Positions 11,465 through 20,193 of a stretch of DNA of 31,486 bases are shown here, piece after piece. The translations under genes and the position numbers were made by a program. This DNA comes from a virus. The notes under the pieces were generated by a model. It saw only the letters and a program-made list of their open reading frames with translations. It did no database searches and was not told the DNA's origin. The DNA lies in IMG/VR virus record IMGVR_UViG_3300043411_000993, positions 1 to 31,486 of that record, one strand, 5' to 3'. Each line of letters begins with the position of its first letter. Positions within the stretch are counted from its first letter, which is position 1.

Positions 11465-13233
11465 GCAAGGAGCTAATAGCTACACTATACAAGCGTAGTC
11501 TCTACCACTTTTGTAAGTATGGCCTAAAAATGAAAGACATAAATTGGGAGACTCATGGTGGGATGCTTTCGACGCTACAAAACGATTCATTACGGAAGCT
11601 TATTGTTATGCCACGGGGGTCGCTTAAATGCGTAGATTTAAAAAGTATGATTACATTACCCAATGGAACTCAAAAAGAAGCTCAATTTTTAAACATTGGC
11701 GATTATGTTAAAACATGGTCAACAAACGGTTTTAGTGAAAACAAAATTATTGGTAAAAAAATAAACAAATCTCAAGACATGAGGGCTGTAAAATTCAGGT
11801 CTGGTAAAACAATTTATGTCTCACATAATCATCCATTGCTAACTATCAAGGGCTTTAAAAAAGTAGACGAAATAAAAAAAGGTGAACGCATAGGAAGTTG
11901 GGCTGGTAATTTTATTCAGGGAGAAATTAACTATTCTCATGAAGAAATGTTTCTGCTTGGCGCGCTGATTGGAGACGGTAGTTTATCAGGTGGTAATGCA
12001 AGCATTTATTTACACCACGAAAATTTACGAAAAGAAGTAATTAGGTGCGCTAATTTTATGGGTTTTGAGTGTGTTAAATATAACACAGAAAAAAGACACA
12101 CCTATGGCTTAAGTGGTGGCGTCAGAGAGTGGTTAGATAAATTCAAACTAAGAAACACAACATCTCACTCTAAGTTTATTCCACAGGAGCTATTTAATGC
12201 GACAATAAGCGCTAAGAGGTCATTTGTTGCTGGTTATTTAAGTTGTGATGGTTGTTTTAGTAAAAAGTCTGGTAAAATGAGTTTTGCTACAGTTAGCGAA
12301 GACATAGCAAAACAAATGCAGCAATTACTGCTTACTATCGGTGTGTACTCAAAACACAATTGGAAAGAGTACGATTATGGAAACATAAAACCACGTTTTT
12401 ACGACTGCTCTATTGTAGATCCAATAAGCATTAAAAACTTATTACTATGTCCGTTTGTAGTAAAAACTAATAATGGCTTTATACCATCTCAGGATGGTTA
12501 TTGGAGAAGTGTGCCTAAGAATTGGCGCGAAGTAGCTAAACCTTTTAGATCAAGAGTTAATGGTTACAGAATAGACAATAAATACGACACAAGTTATACA
12601 AAATTTAAAAAGTTTAGTGATGAAATTGGTATGAGCTGGGCTTGCTCAGATGAGATTGTATGGGATGAGATAACAGATGTTTCTAATTACATCGGTGTGA
12701 GTATTGATTTTGAAGTAGAAAATGACCACACGTTTTTAGTTGATGGAATAGTTACACACAATTCGAGTTTAGGCGTTACAGGTTATGCAATTTGGCTACT
12801 AGCACGCAATCCAAACGAAAGAATATTAATTGACTCAGAAGTGTACGAAAACAGTAAAAACTTCCTTAGAGAAATAAAAGCGTACATGTTGGATCCAGAA
12901 CTCACAGAAATATTTGGTGAGTTTAAAGGTGCCTTGTGGGGGGAAAGCGAGCTAACCATCAAGCAGCGCACGCATCCATACAAAGAAGCAAGCATAACGG
13001 CAGGCGGCGTGAACACTGTTAAGGTTGGACAGCACTATAGTTGCATTGTGTCAGATGACTTAAATAGTGGAAATAATTCAGGAACTTCAGAGGCTAGGGC
13101 AAAGGTATTGCAGCATTACAGGCTTAACAATGCTATCTTGGATCCGGGTGGAACTTACGTTGTTATCGGCACTAGATATGCCGCAGATGACGTGATTGGT
13201 AGTATATTACAAAACGAAATAGGGATAAAATAA
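11461..13233 (+). CDS. terL: Terminase large subunit, ATPase half, with intein at the P-loop
   Basis: 590 residues before splicing. Residues 1-56 and 435-590 form the packaging ATPase; 57-434 are an intein. Once the intein is removed the Walker A reads MPRGSLK-SSLG; Walker B is CIVSDD (528-533) and the coupling motif is VVIGTR (567-572). The frame ends after GSILQNEIGIK, exactly where the nuclease domain should begin. That domain is encoded separately at 15563-16369, so the terminase is split. Mature length here is 212 residues; with the 268-residue partner about 480, normal for TerL. The motor pumps DNA into the prohead and needs the P-loop, so splicing is required for function. Confidence 0.9.
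   Translation: MSKELIATLYKRSLYHFCKYGLKMKDINWETHGGMLSTLQNDSLRKLIVMPRGSLKCVDLKSMITLPNGTQKEAQFLNIGDYVKTWSTNGFSENKIIGKKINKSQDMRAVKFRSGKTIYVSHNHPLLTIKGFKKVDEIKKGERIGSWAGNFIQGEINYSHEEMFLLGALIGDGSLSGGNASIYLHHENLRKEVIRCANFMGFECVKYNTEKRHTYGLSGGVREWLDKFKLRNTTSHSKFIPQELFNATISAKRSFVAGYLSCDGCFSKKSGKMSFATVSEDIAKQMQQLLLTIGVYSKHNWKEYDYGNIKPRFYDCSIVDPISIKNLLLCPFVVKTNNGFIPSQDGYWRSVPKNWREVAKPFRSRVNGYRIDNKYDTSYTKFKKFSDEIGMSWACSDEIVWDEITDVSNYIGVSIDFEVENDHTFLVDGIVTHNSSLGVTGYAIWLLARNPNERILIDSEVYENSKNFLREIKAYMLDPELTEIFGEFKGALWGESELTIKQRTHPYKEASITAGGVNTVKVGQHYSCIVSDDLNSGNNSGTSEARAKVLQHYRLNNAILDPGGTYVVIGTRYAADDVIGSILQNEIGIK
11629..12762 (+). mobile_element. LAGLIDADG intein in the terminase P-loop
   Basis: A 378-residue intein (precursor residues 57-434). 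The N-terminus is Cys57 (CVDLKSMITL, block A), block B is SHNHPLL (121-127), the C-terminal blocks are DHTFLVDG and VTHN, and the next residue is Ser435. Between the splicing halves lies a homing endonuclease with two LAGLIDADG motifs, LLGALIGDGSL (165-175, Asp172) and FVAGYLSCDGCF (255-266, Asp263), both with their acidic residue, so it is probably active. The insertion point lies between Lys and Ser of the Walker A motif, a typical conserved homing site. Confidence 0.95.
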
Positions 13234-14028
13234 ATGAAAACATTAGTTTCAGTATGTGTGACTCACCACTTAAACATAAATGACGAATACTTAAAGCACG
13301 CGCTTGCTGGGTTATCAGCGCAAAAGACCGAGTTTGCGTTTGAAGTAATAGTAATAACAAGCGCAGAAAGTGTTAATGTTGATGTGCTTAGTTACTCAAG
13401 AGATGGCGCACAGTTTAAGATTGTGCATGACACGAAGCTTAACAACGCAACTGTAAAGTTTAAGCACTTTATGCGCATTAAAAGCCCTGACTCTAAGTTT
13501 ATACTTATGCACTCGGATGACGTAGTGATGGCCGGGCCTACGCTACAAAACTTTGTGTTAGCGCAAGCAAGCTTAACAACGCTTATTATCCAAAACCCTT
13601 TATGCAATGGGGATGTACCAAATAAGTATATTACCCCAGTGTTCATAAATCTTAACAATTCACCTTGTGTGATACCGCAACATTTAGATCACGATTGGCT
13701 AACAAGCGACAAAATGGCAGCACTAGCAGCTTGGCGACCTAGCATGATGTTACTATGCCCTTTCGACTGGCTAGCGTTTTACTGTACGTTTATGCCAATA
13801 GAAGTACTGGAAAAAGTGGGTGAACTTGACGAAAGACTAGATTGCAAAAATAATGATGTAGACTTTTGTTTTAGGGCTGGTGCGCTTAACATAGCAAGTA
13901 TGGTTAACTTTGGTGCACTAGCTATTCACTTCGGTAGCAAAACCTTGCAGTACACTAAAAGTAAAGAAGACGAAGCAAAAGCCGATGCAGTGTTTACAGA
14001 AAAGTTAAGAGAAGCTAACATAATTTAA
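13234..14028 (+). CDS. GT2-type glycosyltransferase
   Basis: A 264-residue glycosyltransferase A-fold protein: VSVCVTHHLNINDEYLKHALAGL at the start, FEVIVITSAES, and HSDD (93-96) in the place of the DxD metal site. GELDERLDCKNNDVDFCFRAG near the C-terminus matches the acceptor-side ED motif of GT2 enzymes. It transfers a sugar from a nucleotide donor, target unknown; phage examples modify host O-antigen, capsid or DNA. It starts directly after the ATPase-half stop, with AGGG as ribosome site, and is the first gene of the cassette that divides the terminase. Confidence 0.8.
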   Translation: MKTLVSVCVTHHLNINDEYLKHALAGLSAQKTEFAFEVIVITSAESVNVDVLSYSRDGAQFKIVHDTKLNNATVKFKHFMRIKSPDSKFILMHSDDVVMAGPTLQNFVLAQASLTTLIIQNPLCNGDVPNKYITPVFINLNNSPCVIPQHLDHDWLTSDKMAALAAWRPSMMLLCPFDWLAFYCTFMPIEVLEKVGELDERLDCKNNDVDFCFRAGALNIASMVNFGALAIHFGSKTLQYTKSKEDEAKADAVFTEKLREANII

Positions 14029-14043
14029 AACTCGAGGTTACAC

Positions 14044-14355
14044 ATGAGATCAGAAGACATTTACGCATTTTACTCCGAAACAGTAGTAATGGGCCCAAGC
14101 TTGAGCGTTACTATTGCGCCTATCCCCGGACAACTTAGTTGCTCAATCAAATACGGCAATGGTGGAACACTATTTTTTATGAACGACAGCGCAATAACAG
14201 GCGGTTGTTCATACGCTACAGTAAACAAATATCCTTTCGCATCTACTGAGGTATTTAACTTTAACGGTTCAGGTTACTGCAAACTTGGCGTTGGCGGCGC
14301 GACAACTACTTTCTTTATTAATCGTGGTTTATCAATGGGAAGTACTCAACTATGA
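14044..14355 (+). CDS. Hypothetical beta-rich, possibly virion-associated protein
   Basis: A 103-residue protein rich in Gly, Ser, Thr and aromatic residues, with alternating beta-strand-like composition (LSVTIAPIPGQLSCSIKYGNGGTLFF). Similar small proteins lie next to fibre genes in other phages. GAGG precedes ATG 14044, and its end overlaps the next gene by four bases. Likely a decoration or fibre-attachment protein; not certain. Confidence 0.5.
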   Translation: MRSEDIYAFYSETVVMGPSLSVTIAPIPGQLSCSIKYGNGGTLFFMNDSAITGGCSYATVNKYPFASTEVFNFNGSGYCKLGVGGATTTFFINRGLSMGSTQL

Positions 14356-15092
14356 GAGCCTTTGGATATGCTCTCGGTAGTGGTGTAACAGGAGGTAACC
14401 CTCTTGTCTCTTTCGGTACTCCGGCAGATACAGCAATAGCAACATGGCGAACTAACGCAGCGACAACACTACAAGGTAACAATGCTTACATTACTGCGGC
14501 TGGGTTTGTTGGTATCGGTACGGCTGCACCTAATCGCATTATGCATATTGTGGGCACATCAGGTGCAATTGGTATTCAGCTAACCAACACAGCGATTGAA
14601 GCTAACGGATTTCTTATTTATCACGGTGGTGCTGGTGTTAACTCTCTACAAATTTATGAGGAGACGGCAGCTAAAGGCTGGATGCAAATTCAAGGCACTT
14701 CTGGCTTTATTGGTATCGGCGGCGATGCGCTTTCTCCAGTGGTTAATTTGCATATCGATAGAAATAGCGATGCTTACGTTAAGTTCTCAGTAAGTGGAAC
14801 AACTGGCTCAGGCGTAGGCGATGGTTTTAATGTCGGTGTAACAAGCGCTGGTATTGCGCAGCTTATTCAGTATGAGAATCAACCGCTTAATATATTTACA
14901 AATAACACGCTTGCATTAACAGTAAGCGCAGCCGGAGTTTTAACATTTCAAGTTGCGGGTAATGAATCGACTGGTGGCGGCAGTGCTTTACTTGGCGCTA
15001 ACTCGCCGGCATCGACGCTAACAGCACCTTACAAGTGGTTAAAAGTAATACTATCAGACGCATCGGTCGGATACGTTCCGGTTTGGAAATAA
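14352..15092 (+). CDS. Tail-fibre-like protein
   Basis: A 246-residue low-charge beta-rich protein with fibre-type repeats: FVGIGTAAPNRIMHIVGTSGAIGIQL (about 56-81) and FIGIGGDALSPVVNLHIDRNS, a pattern of many phage fibres and long bacterial adhesins that form trimeric beta-helices. The usual C-terminal endosialidase-type chaperone is absent; it ends with VILSDASVGYVPVWK. Probably part of a receptor-binding fibre. Coupled to the gene before it by ATGA. Confidence 0.65.
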   Translation: MRAFGYALGSGVTGGNPLVSFGTPADTAIATWRTNAATTLQGNNAYITAAGFVGIGTAAPNRIMHIVGTSGAIGIQLTNTAIEANGFLIYHGGAGVNSLQIYEETAAKGWMQIQGTSGFIGIGGDALSPVVNLHIDRNSDAYVKFSVSGTTGSGVGDGFNVGVTSAGIAQLIQYENQPLNIFTNNTLALTVSAAGVLTFQVAGNESTGGGSALLGANSPASTLTAPYKWLKVILSDASVGYVPVWK

Positions 15093-15102
15093 AGGGGATT
15101 AT

Positions 15103-15381
15103 ATGGCATTAATATTAAAGCAAACATACAACACAGGTTTTGAAGCTGATTACTTATCGATTCAGCAAATTCAAGTTAACAAAGAAGCTGGAACGGTAGT
15201 TATGACATTTTCAGTGTACAAAGACAAAGCAGCGAGAAACGCGGATAAAATAGCAACTTCTCGTTTTACTGTCAGTGCACCGTTTGAAGCACTTAAAAAC
15301 ACTAAAGATGACGTAACTTTTGGTGCATGTTACACTTACTGTAAAGCATTGCCACAATTCGAAGGTGCAGTAGATGGATAA
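15103..15381 (+). CDS. Hypothetical cassette protein
   Basis: A 92-residue protein with an alternating strand pattern (VNKEAGTVVMTFSVYKDKAARNADKI) and a C-terminal helix-like part. AGGGG precedes ATG 15103. It follows the fibre-like gene and overlaps the next gene by eight bases. Probably virion-related by context. Confidence 0.55.
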   Translation: MALILKQTYNTGFEADYLSIQQIQVNKEAGTVVMTFSVYKDKAARNADKIATSRFTVSAPFEALKNTKDDVTFGACYTYCKALPQFEGAVDG

Positions 15382-15562
15382 AGTAGATTTGAAAATAGAC
15401 CAAAAGCTTGCGCAAGCTATCTTCGATTATTTAGCTACTCAACCCGCTAAAGATGTATTTCATTTCTTAGTTGAGATGAAGCAACTTACAAAGTGTGAGT
15501 GCAATGCGACTCCAAAGGTTGTTCATACTGAATCTGAAATAGCAGAGTTATTTAAAAAATAA
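15374..15562 (+). CDS. Small hypothetical protein
   Basis: A 62-residue helical protein (LDIDQKLAQAIF-like start, CEC near residue 42). Its stop codon is directly followed by the ATG of the terminase nuclease half, so re-initiation probably drives that gene, which has no good ribosome site of its own. Function unknown. Confidence 0.55.
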   Translation: MDKVDLKIDQKLAQAIFDYLATQPAKDVFHFLVEMKQLTKCECNATPKVVHTESEIAELFKK

Positions 15563-16369
15563 ATGTTCTTTGGTTCAACAGTTATTGGAGAGTGGGCTAT
15601 TACTTACGAGAAAGCGATTCGTGATGATGGCTCACTTTTGTTTCCAGATAAACTAAATCACGCATTTTTAGAGAAGCAGCGAAAGATTATGGGTAGTTAT
15701 CTTTTCGCTAATCAGTATTTAAATATTATCGTTCCAGATGAGGAGCGTAAGTTTAGACCTGAGTGGTTTAAGACGTGGCATCAACTACCGAAAGCGTATA
15801 ATACTTTTGCTTTTGTAGACCCAGCTATTGGGCAAAAAGACCATCACGACTACACAGCTATCGTTGTGGTTAGTGTGGATGCAGATAACAATTGGTATAT
15901 CAGGACAGCGAATAGATATCGGATAACTCCTAGTGAGATTGTTAATAAAATATTCGATGTTTGTAATGAGTTTAAGCCGTCTTGCGTAGGGATTGAAGTA
16001 GTCGCATATCAAGAGGCGTTGCTTTATATCCTAGATGAGCAAATGAAGAAGCGTGGAAAGATGTTGCCAGTTAAGGGTATAACTCGCGGTAAACAATCAA
16101 AGAATGCTAGAATTCAAGGTCTAGTACCTATGTTTGAATGGGGTAGAATCTTTCTGAATGACATGCGCTCAGAGTTATGTGAAGAATTGTTAACATTTCC
16201 AAGAGGTGCTCATGACGATTTAAATGACGCACTTGCTAGTTTATTGGAGATAGTAGTGCCACCACAGCATGAAAGTAATGAAATAAAGAAGCCAGCGTCT
16301 CATATGTCGAAAGACTACGAGTCATGGGTGATTCAAGAGATGATAAAGAAACGAAACAACGGAGAATAA
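15563..16369 (+). CDS. terL: Terminase large subunit, nuclease half
   Basis: 268 residues corresponding to the C-terminal part of a large terminase: the linker GEWAITYEKAIRDDGSLLFP, then the RNase H-type nuclease with Asp86 in FVDPAIG, Glu145 in CVGIEVV, and Asp218/Asp219/Asp222 in HDDLNDALA. It cuts concatemeric DNA at the start and end of packaging. No ATPase motifs are present. The first residues fit straight onto the end of the ATPase half (NEIG to GEWAI), so little or nothing is lost between the parts. The two halves must work as separate chains or be rejoined by an unseen mechanism. Confidence 0.88.
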   Translation: MFFGSTVIGEWAITYEKAIRDDGSLLFPDKLNHAFLEKQRKIMGSYLFANQYLNIIVPDEERKFRPEWFKTWHQLPKAYNTFAFVDPAIGQKDHHDYTAIVVVSVDADNNWYIRTANRYRITPSEIVNKIFDVCNEFKPSCVGIEVVAYQEALLYILDEQMKKRGKMLPVKGITRGKQSKNARIQGLVPMFEWGRIFLNDMRSELCEELLTFPRGAHDDLNDALASLLEIVVPPQHESNEIKKPASHMSKDYESWVIQEMIKKRNNGE

Positions 16370-16681
16370 ATGGCAAAAGCAGAACAAAAAACAGAATTAA
16401 AAGCATTAGAGCCAGTCAATAAAGAAGAACGTGAAACAACCATGATGTTTATGGATAAGATTGAGACTGCAATCTTGAATGGTGACGAATGGGTAGAGAC
16501 ATCCCCTGAACTTATTGCACATTACAATCGCAAAGGCTTAGGGCCAAACGGATACTTTATTTTTAAGAATATTAAAGTATGCGAATACGGAAAAAGCGAA
16601 GAATGCCAAGACAAAATGGATGCTGATTTACACAGATTAATGCACGGAGCTCAAGAGGCACGCTTTGAGGGTAGAGCATGA
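16370..16681 (+). CDS. Hypothetical protein
   Basis: A 103-residue protein with a charged N-terminus (MAKAEQKTELKALEPVNKEER) and C-terminal half containing HYNRKGLGPNGYFIFKNIKV. CGGAGAAT precedes the ATG directly after the terminase nuclease gene, and its end overlaps the next gene (ATGA). Conserved position between terminase and portal suggests a head-related role; not recognised. Confidence 0.6.
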   Translation: MAKAEQKTELKALEPVNKEERETTMMFMDKIETAILNGDEWVETSPELIAHYNRKGLGPNGYFIFKNIKVCEYGKSEECQDKMDADLHRLMHGAQEARFEGRA

Positions 16682-16929
16682 GTGAGTTACTTAATATCGC
16701 TTTAATCGCGGCATTAATTATCCAAGCTTTGTTTTATCAATTCACCATTCACAGATTGATTAATAAACTAATGGCAAAAAGTTTATCAGAATACACGTCA
16801 ACTATCGACCGAGTAGCGTTAGAAGAGATAAACTTGAAAAAGCAGCAACTTGAATCAAACTTTTACGGCCACCAAGAGATGGTCGAACAAAACCAAGGGG
16901 CTGCAATTTTAAACAGCATGATTAGGTAA
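16678..16929 (+). CDS. Small membrane-anchored helical protein
   Basis: An 83-residue protein: one hydrophobic helix at 3-25 (LLNIALIAALIIQALFYQF), then an amphipathic, partly coiled-coil tail. Lies just before the portal gene. Resembles short membrane proteins scattered in podovirus head modules; function unknown. Confidence 0.55.
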   Translation: MSELLNIALIAALIIQALFYQFTIHRLINKLMAKSLSEYTSTIDRVALEEINLKKQQLESNFYGHQEMVEQNQGAAILNSMIR

Positions 16930-16934
16930 TCAAT

Positions 16935-18917
16935 ATGGATGGTTTTAACACGCTAGATGAAACACAAGAAACAATGAAGGAGATCGACGAAAAGAAGATC
17001 TGCGCACATGTTCGTAATCTAGTAGAGGAGCGCCGTTCGGCAGCATCTCGCATAGCTCATGAATCTATTTGGATGACCAATATTGCAGCAATACTTGGCT
17101 TTAATGGCCTAACTTACAACGCTAACATGAGGCAATTCCAACCTGTTAATCGTGTAGCTTCCCGAGGTGGTAGTGCACCGATTAAAGTTAATAAGATATT
17201 GCCAACACTACAAAACAGACAAGCTAAGCTTTGTAAGAATCCTCCAAGGTATGAAGTAAGGCCGGAAAGTAACGATACTCAAGATAAAGAAGCAGCTAGA
17301 CTAGGTATCGAGATACTTACTTGGATATGGGATAAACAAAACGTCGATGAGAAGCGTTTGAATCTCATGATGTGGATACAACAATGCGGTCACTCATACC
17401 TTAAATGCTCATGGGACTCTTCACTTGGTAATGAGATGGTTAACCCTGAAACGGGTGAGCTTGATTACGAAGGAGATGTAAGAGTTGATGTTGTATCAGC
17501 TTTCGAAGTGTTTCCGGACCCGTTAGCTAAGACATTAGACGACGCTTCAGACGTTATTCAAGCGACAGTAAGAAAGCTTGATTACTTCAAACTTAGATAC
17601 CCAGAAAAAGGCGACAAAGTAGAACAAGAGGATGCTTGGTTGTTATCGCTACAGTACGAAGACACGATCAAGACGATCAATCAACGTGGGCCATCAAATA
17701 GTGGCTTTGCTCAATCAATGAAGAATTGTGCAATTGAGTTAGTAAAGTACGAGAAACGATCAAAAGATTACCCACAAGGGAGAATGATTGTTTGTGCTAA
17801 TGGAGTGTTACTTGAAGATAAGCCATTACCAATTGGTGAAATTCCTTTTGCTAAGTTTGACGATATAATGGTGGGTGGAAAGTATTACTCCGAAGCAGTA
17901 ACGACTCATATTAGACCGATACAAGACTACAATGACGACGTTATCCGTAAGCGAGCGGATTGGACAAAGAAGCTTTTAACCGGAAAACTAATAGCAGCGA
18001 GAGGCTCAGGGCTTTCACAAGAATCTCTAAACGATCAATCTGGTGAAGTGGTTTATTACGATGTAGTGCCTAATGCGCCGAATGGAGGAGCACCTACTCC
18101 TTTGCCGATGCCTACTATTCCTCAATACGCTTACAACGAGGAAGAACGTAACGACTCGATGATTAACTATATCTCGGGTATATCGGATGTTTCTCGAGGT
18201 ACTATCCCTAGTGCATCCATTCCAGCGTTAGGGATGCAAATACTAGTTGAGCAAGATGATTCTCGTATTGGCGTGATGGTTGAACAACATGAAAGATCAT
18301 ACGCTAAAATAGGCGGCATGATTCTAAAGTTTGTTGAGAAGTATTACACAATGCCGCGTAAACTTAAGATTGCCGGGAAGAATCAAACTTACTTAGTTAA
18401 AGAAGTCACAGGCGAGATGCTAAGAGGCAATACAGACGTTATTGTCATTAGGGGCTCTACACTACCGGGCTCAAAAGTATTACGTCGCCAAGAAGTATTA
18501 AATGCGTTTCAGCAAGGGTTATTGGGTGACCCAGCTGATCCTAAGGTAAGAGAGCAAGTATTAGCGCATTTAGAGTTTGGAGACATTGGGGCAATTTGGA
18601 AGGATCAATCGCTTGATGAGTTCCAAGTAATGCTAGGAATTAAACTAATCGAAAAGGGTGAATTACCTCCAGCGCATAAGCTTGATAACCATGAGTTTTG
18701 GATTTTAGAGCTTAATCGTTACAGAAAAGAAAAGAGTGGCGATCTAAGTATTATGACAGCTGCTTTAATTGAGACGACAATCAATACACATATTAACTTT
18801 CAATTAGAGTTATCAAATGCATTGTCAGATGGGCCATTACCTCCTGCGCCTCCATTACCTCCAAGACCACAAATAGCACCTGAACTACTAATGAAAGCGC
18901 AGCAACTAAACGCATAA
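16935..18917 (+). CDS. Portal protein
   Basis: A 660-residue protein with the layout of podovirus portals: an N-terminal helical region with RHxxxxxIW-like HESIWMTNIAAILG, a core PIKVNKILPTLQNRQAKLCKNPP and VDVVSAFEVFPDP, and a stem region with GISDVSRGTIP (about 414-424). The C-terminal 40 residues are Pro-rich. Twelve copies form the ring at the capsid vertex through which DNA passes and where the terminase and tail attach. Length agrees with P22-like portals (about 700). AGGT precedes ATG 16935. Confidence 0.85.
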   Translation: MDGFNTLDETQETMKEIDEKKICAHVRNLVEERRSAASRIAHESIWMTNIAAILGFNGLTYNANMRQFQPVNRVASRGGSAPIKVNKILPTLQNRQAKLCKNPPRYEVRPESNDTQDKEAARLGIEILTWIWDKQNVDEKRLNLMMWIQQCGHSYLKCSWDSSLGNEMVNPETGELDYEGDVRVDVVSAFEVFPDPLAKTLDDASDVIQATVRKLDYFKLRYPEKGDKVEQEDAWLLSLQYEDTIKTINQRGPSNSGFAQSMKNCAIELVKYEKRSKDYPQGRMIVCANGVLLEDKPLPIGEIPFAKFDDIMVGGKYYSEAVTTHIRPIQDYNDDVIRKRADWTKKLLTGKLIAARGSGLSQESLNDQSGEVVYYDVVPNAPNGGAPTPLPMPTIPQYAYNEEERNDSMINYISGISDVSRGTIPSASIPALGMQILVEQDDSRIGVMVEQHERSYAKIGGMILKFVEKYYTMPRKLKIAGKNQTYLVKEVTGEMLRGNTDVIVIRGSTLPGSKVLRRQEVLNAFQQGLLGDPADPKVREQVLAHLEFGDIGAIWKDQSLDEFQVMLGIKLIEKGELPPAHKLDNHEFWILELNRYRKEKSGDLSIMTAALIETTINTHINFQLELSNALSDGPLPPAPPLPPRPQIAPELLMKAQQLNA

Positions 18918-18927
18918 AGGAATAACC

Positions 18928-19248
18928 ATGGAAGACCAAAAGAAACAAATGTTGATGGCTTTATTAGCAAAGCGAAAAGAACCAAAACCTTTAATTGAAG
19001 GTATTGAGGTCGAAGAAGAGACAGACGAAGAGAAGTTAAAAGATAGCGACCTAGCACCTGAGGGTGAAGAAATTGACAGTGAAGAAGACATGGCAATGAT
19101 TGAGGAGCCTAACCTTGAAGACGAAGGCCTTAATCAAGAGATGATGGCAGCTTTAATGGGAAACGCTACTGAAGAACAATTAGGCAGTAAGCCTAAGGGC
19201 CTACGAGAACGAGCTATCTTTGAGATGCTTAAAAAACAAAAAGGATAA
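18928..19248 (+). CDS. Acidic protein between portal and scaffold
   Basis: A 106-residue very acidic protein (EVEEETDEEKLKDSD, EEIDSEEDMAMIEE) with basic ends. Highly acidic proteins beside scaffold genes may be part of the scaffold core or DNA mimics. AAAGGAATAACC precedes ATG 18928. No family recognised. Confidence 0.6.
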   Translation: MEDQKKQMLMALLAKRKEPKPLIEGIEVEEETDEEKLKDSDLAPEGEEIDSEEDMAMIEEPNLEDEGLNQEMMAALMGNATEEQLGSKPKGLRERAIFEMLKKQKG

Positions 19249-19260
19249 CGCATAACCTCT

Positions 19261-20163
19261 ATGACTATTGACGAAACTACTGAAAGCACGCAAAATTTTA
19301 ATGAAGTAGAAAATTTAGAAGCAGAGCCGACGCCGCAGGAAGCCCAGCCACAAGCTAGGAATATTTCTGAAGCAACTGAGAGGGCAAGCAGTGAAATGCA
19401 AGCTATCTTAGACTTAGGAAAAGCGGAAAAGGTTTTGTTCGACGGCAAAGAGTACTCTGTCAAGGAGCTACGAGAGTGGCAAAAAGGCAGCCTCAGACAA
19501 GCCGATTACACAAAGAAAACGCAGGAACTAGCAGCCGAGCGAAAAAAACTTTCTGAAGAGTATGAGCCTTACAAAAAGTACTCCGGGGAGAATTTGCTAG
19601 CTGATCTCATGCATATCAAGAAAAACCCTGAGTTAATCCCTCAGTTTAAAGAGATTTATGGTGATAAGTATTCACCGGCTTTAGAGTTATTGGGTTTGAA
19701 TGCTCAAGAGAAAAAAGAAGTCACTCAAGCGATGCAAACGAATCAGATGTCTAGTTTAGACCCTGAGACGCAAGCAAAGATTGATGAGTTTTTAAGTCTT
19801 GGGCAATCGCTTAAACAAAGAGAATCACAAGCAATGCAAGCTGAGCTTGATGCACGATTTTCAGAGTTTGAGAAAAAGTATCCACACGTTGACGAAGAGT
19901 TAGCGATGACAAGGCTCGAAGCAATCGCTTCAAAAAAAGGGGCACTAGAAGTTCAGGATTATGAGGAAGTCTATAGTCAGCTGAATAAGCGAACTATGGA
20001 AATGGCCGATAAGATATACAAAGAGAAAGTTACTGCACAAAAGAATAAGAACGCAAGTGGTGCGGATGTTCCATCGGGTGGCGGTATTCCAGGGCAAGCG
20101 CCTAAGATGCCGAGAACTATTCGAGAGGCACAAGAGTTAGCACTACAAGCAATGAATCAGTAG
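19261..20163 (+). CDS. Putative capsid scaffolding protein
   Basis: A 300-residue acidic, helical protein directly upstream of the capsid gene, as expected for a scaffold. Features: acidic Pro/Gln-rich N-terminus, a KVLFDGKEYSVKELREWQKGSLRQADYTKKTQEL block typical of scaffold-type proteins, long coiled-coil segments and a basic C-terminal tail (MPRTIREAQELALQAM) that may bind the coat. It guides prohead assembly and then leaves. The ribosome site lies far from the ATG, so the start could be downstream. Confidence 0.75.
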   Translation: MTIDETTESTQNFNEVENLEAEPTPQEAQPQARNISEATERASSEMQAILDLGKAEKVLFDGKEYSVKELREWQKGSLRQADYTKKTQELAAERKKLSEEYEPYKKYSGENLLADLMHIKKNPELIPQFKEIYGDKYSPALELLGLNAQEKKEVTQAMQTNQMSSLDPETQAKIDEFLSLGQSLKQRESQAMQAELDARFSEFEKKYPHVDEELAMTRLEAIASKKGALEVQDYEEVYSQLNKRTMEMADKIYKEKVTAQKNKNASGADVPSGGGIPGQAPKMPRTIREAQELALQAMNQ

Positions 20164-20193
20164 TTTAACATTTAACAAAGAAAGCAGTAAAAA

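Noticed and set aside
13234-15562. Group I or II intron carrying the cassette between the terminase halves
   Set aside because: No intron-type catalytic core or intron-encoded endonuclease or reverse transcriptase is visible, and the genes inside are ordinary phage genes with their own ribosome sites.
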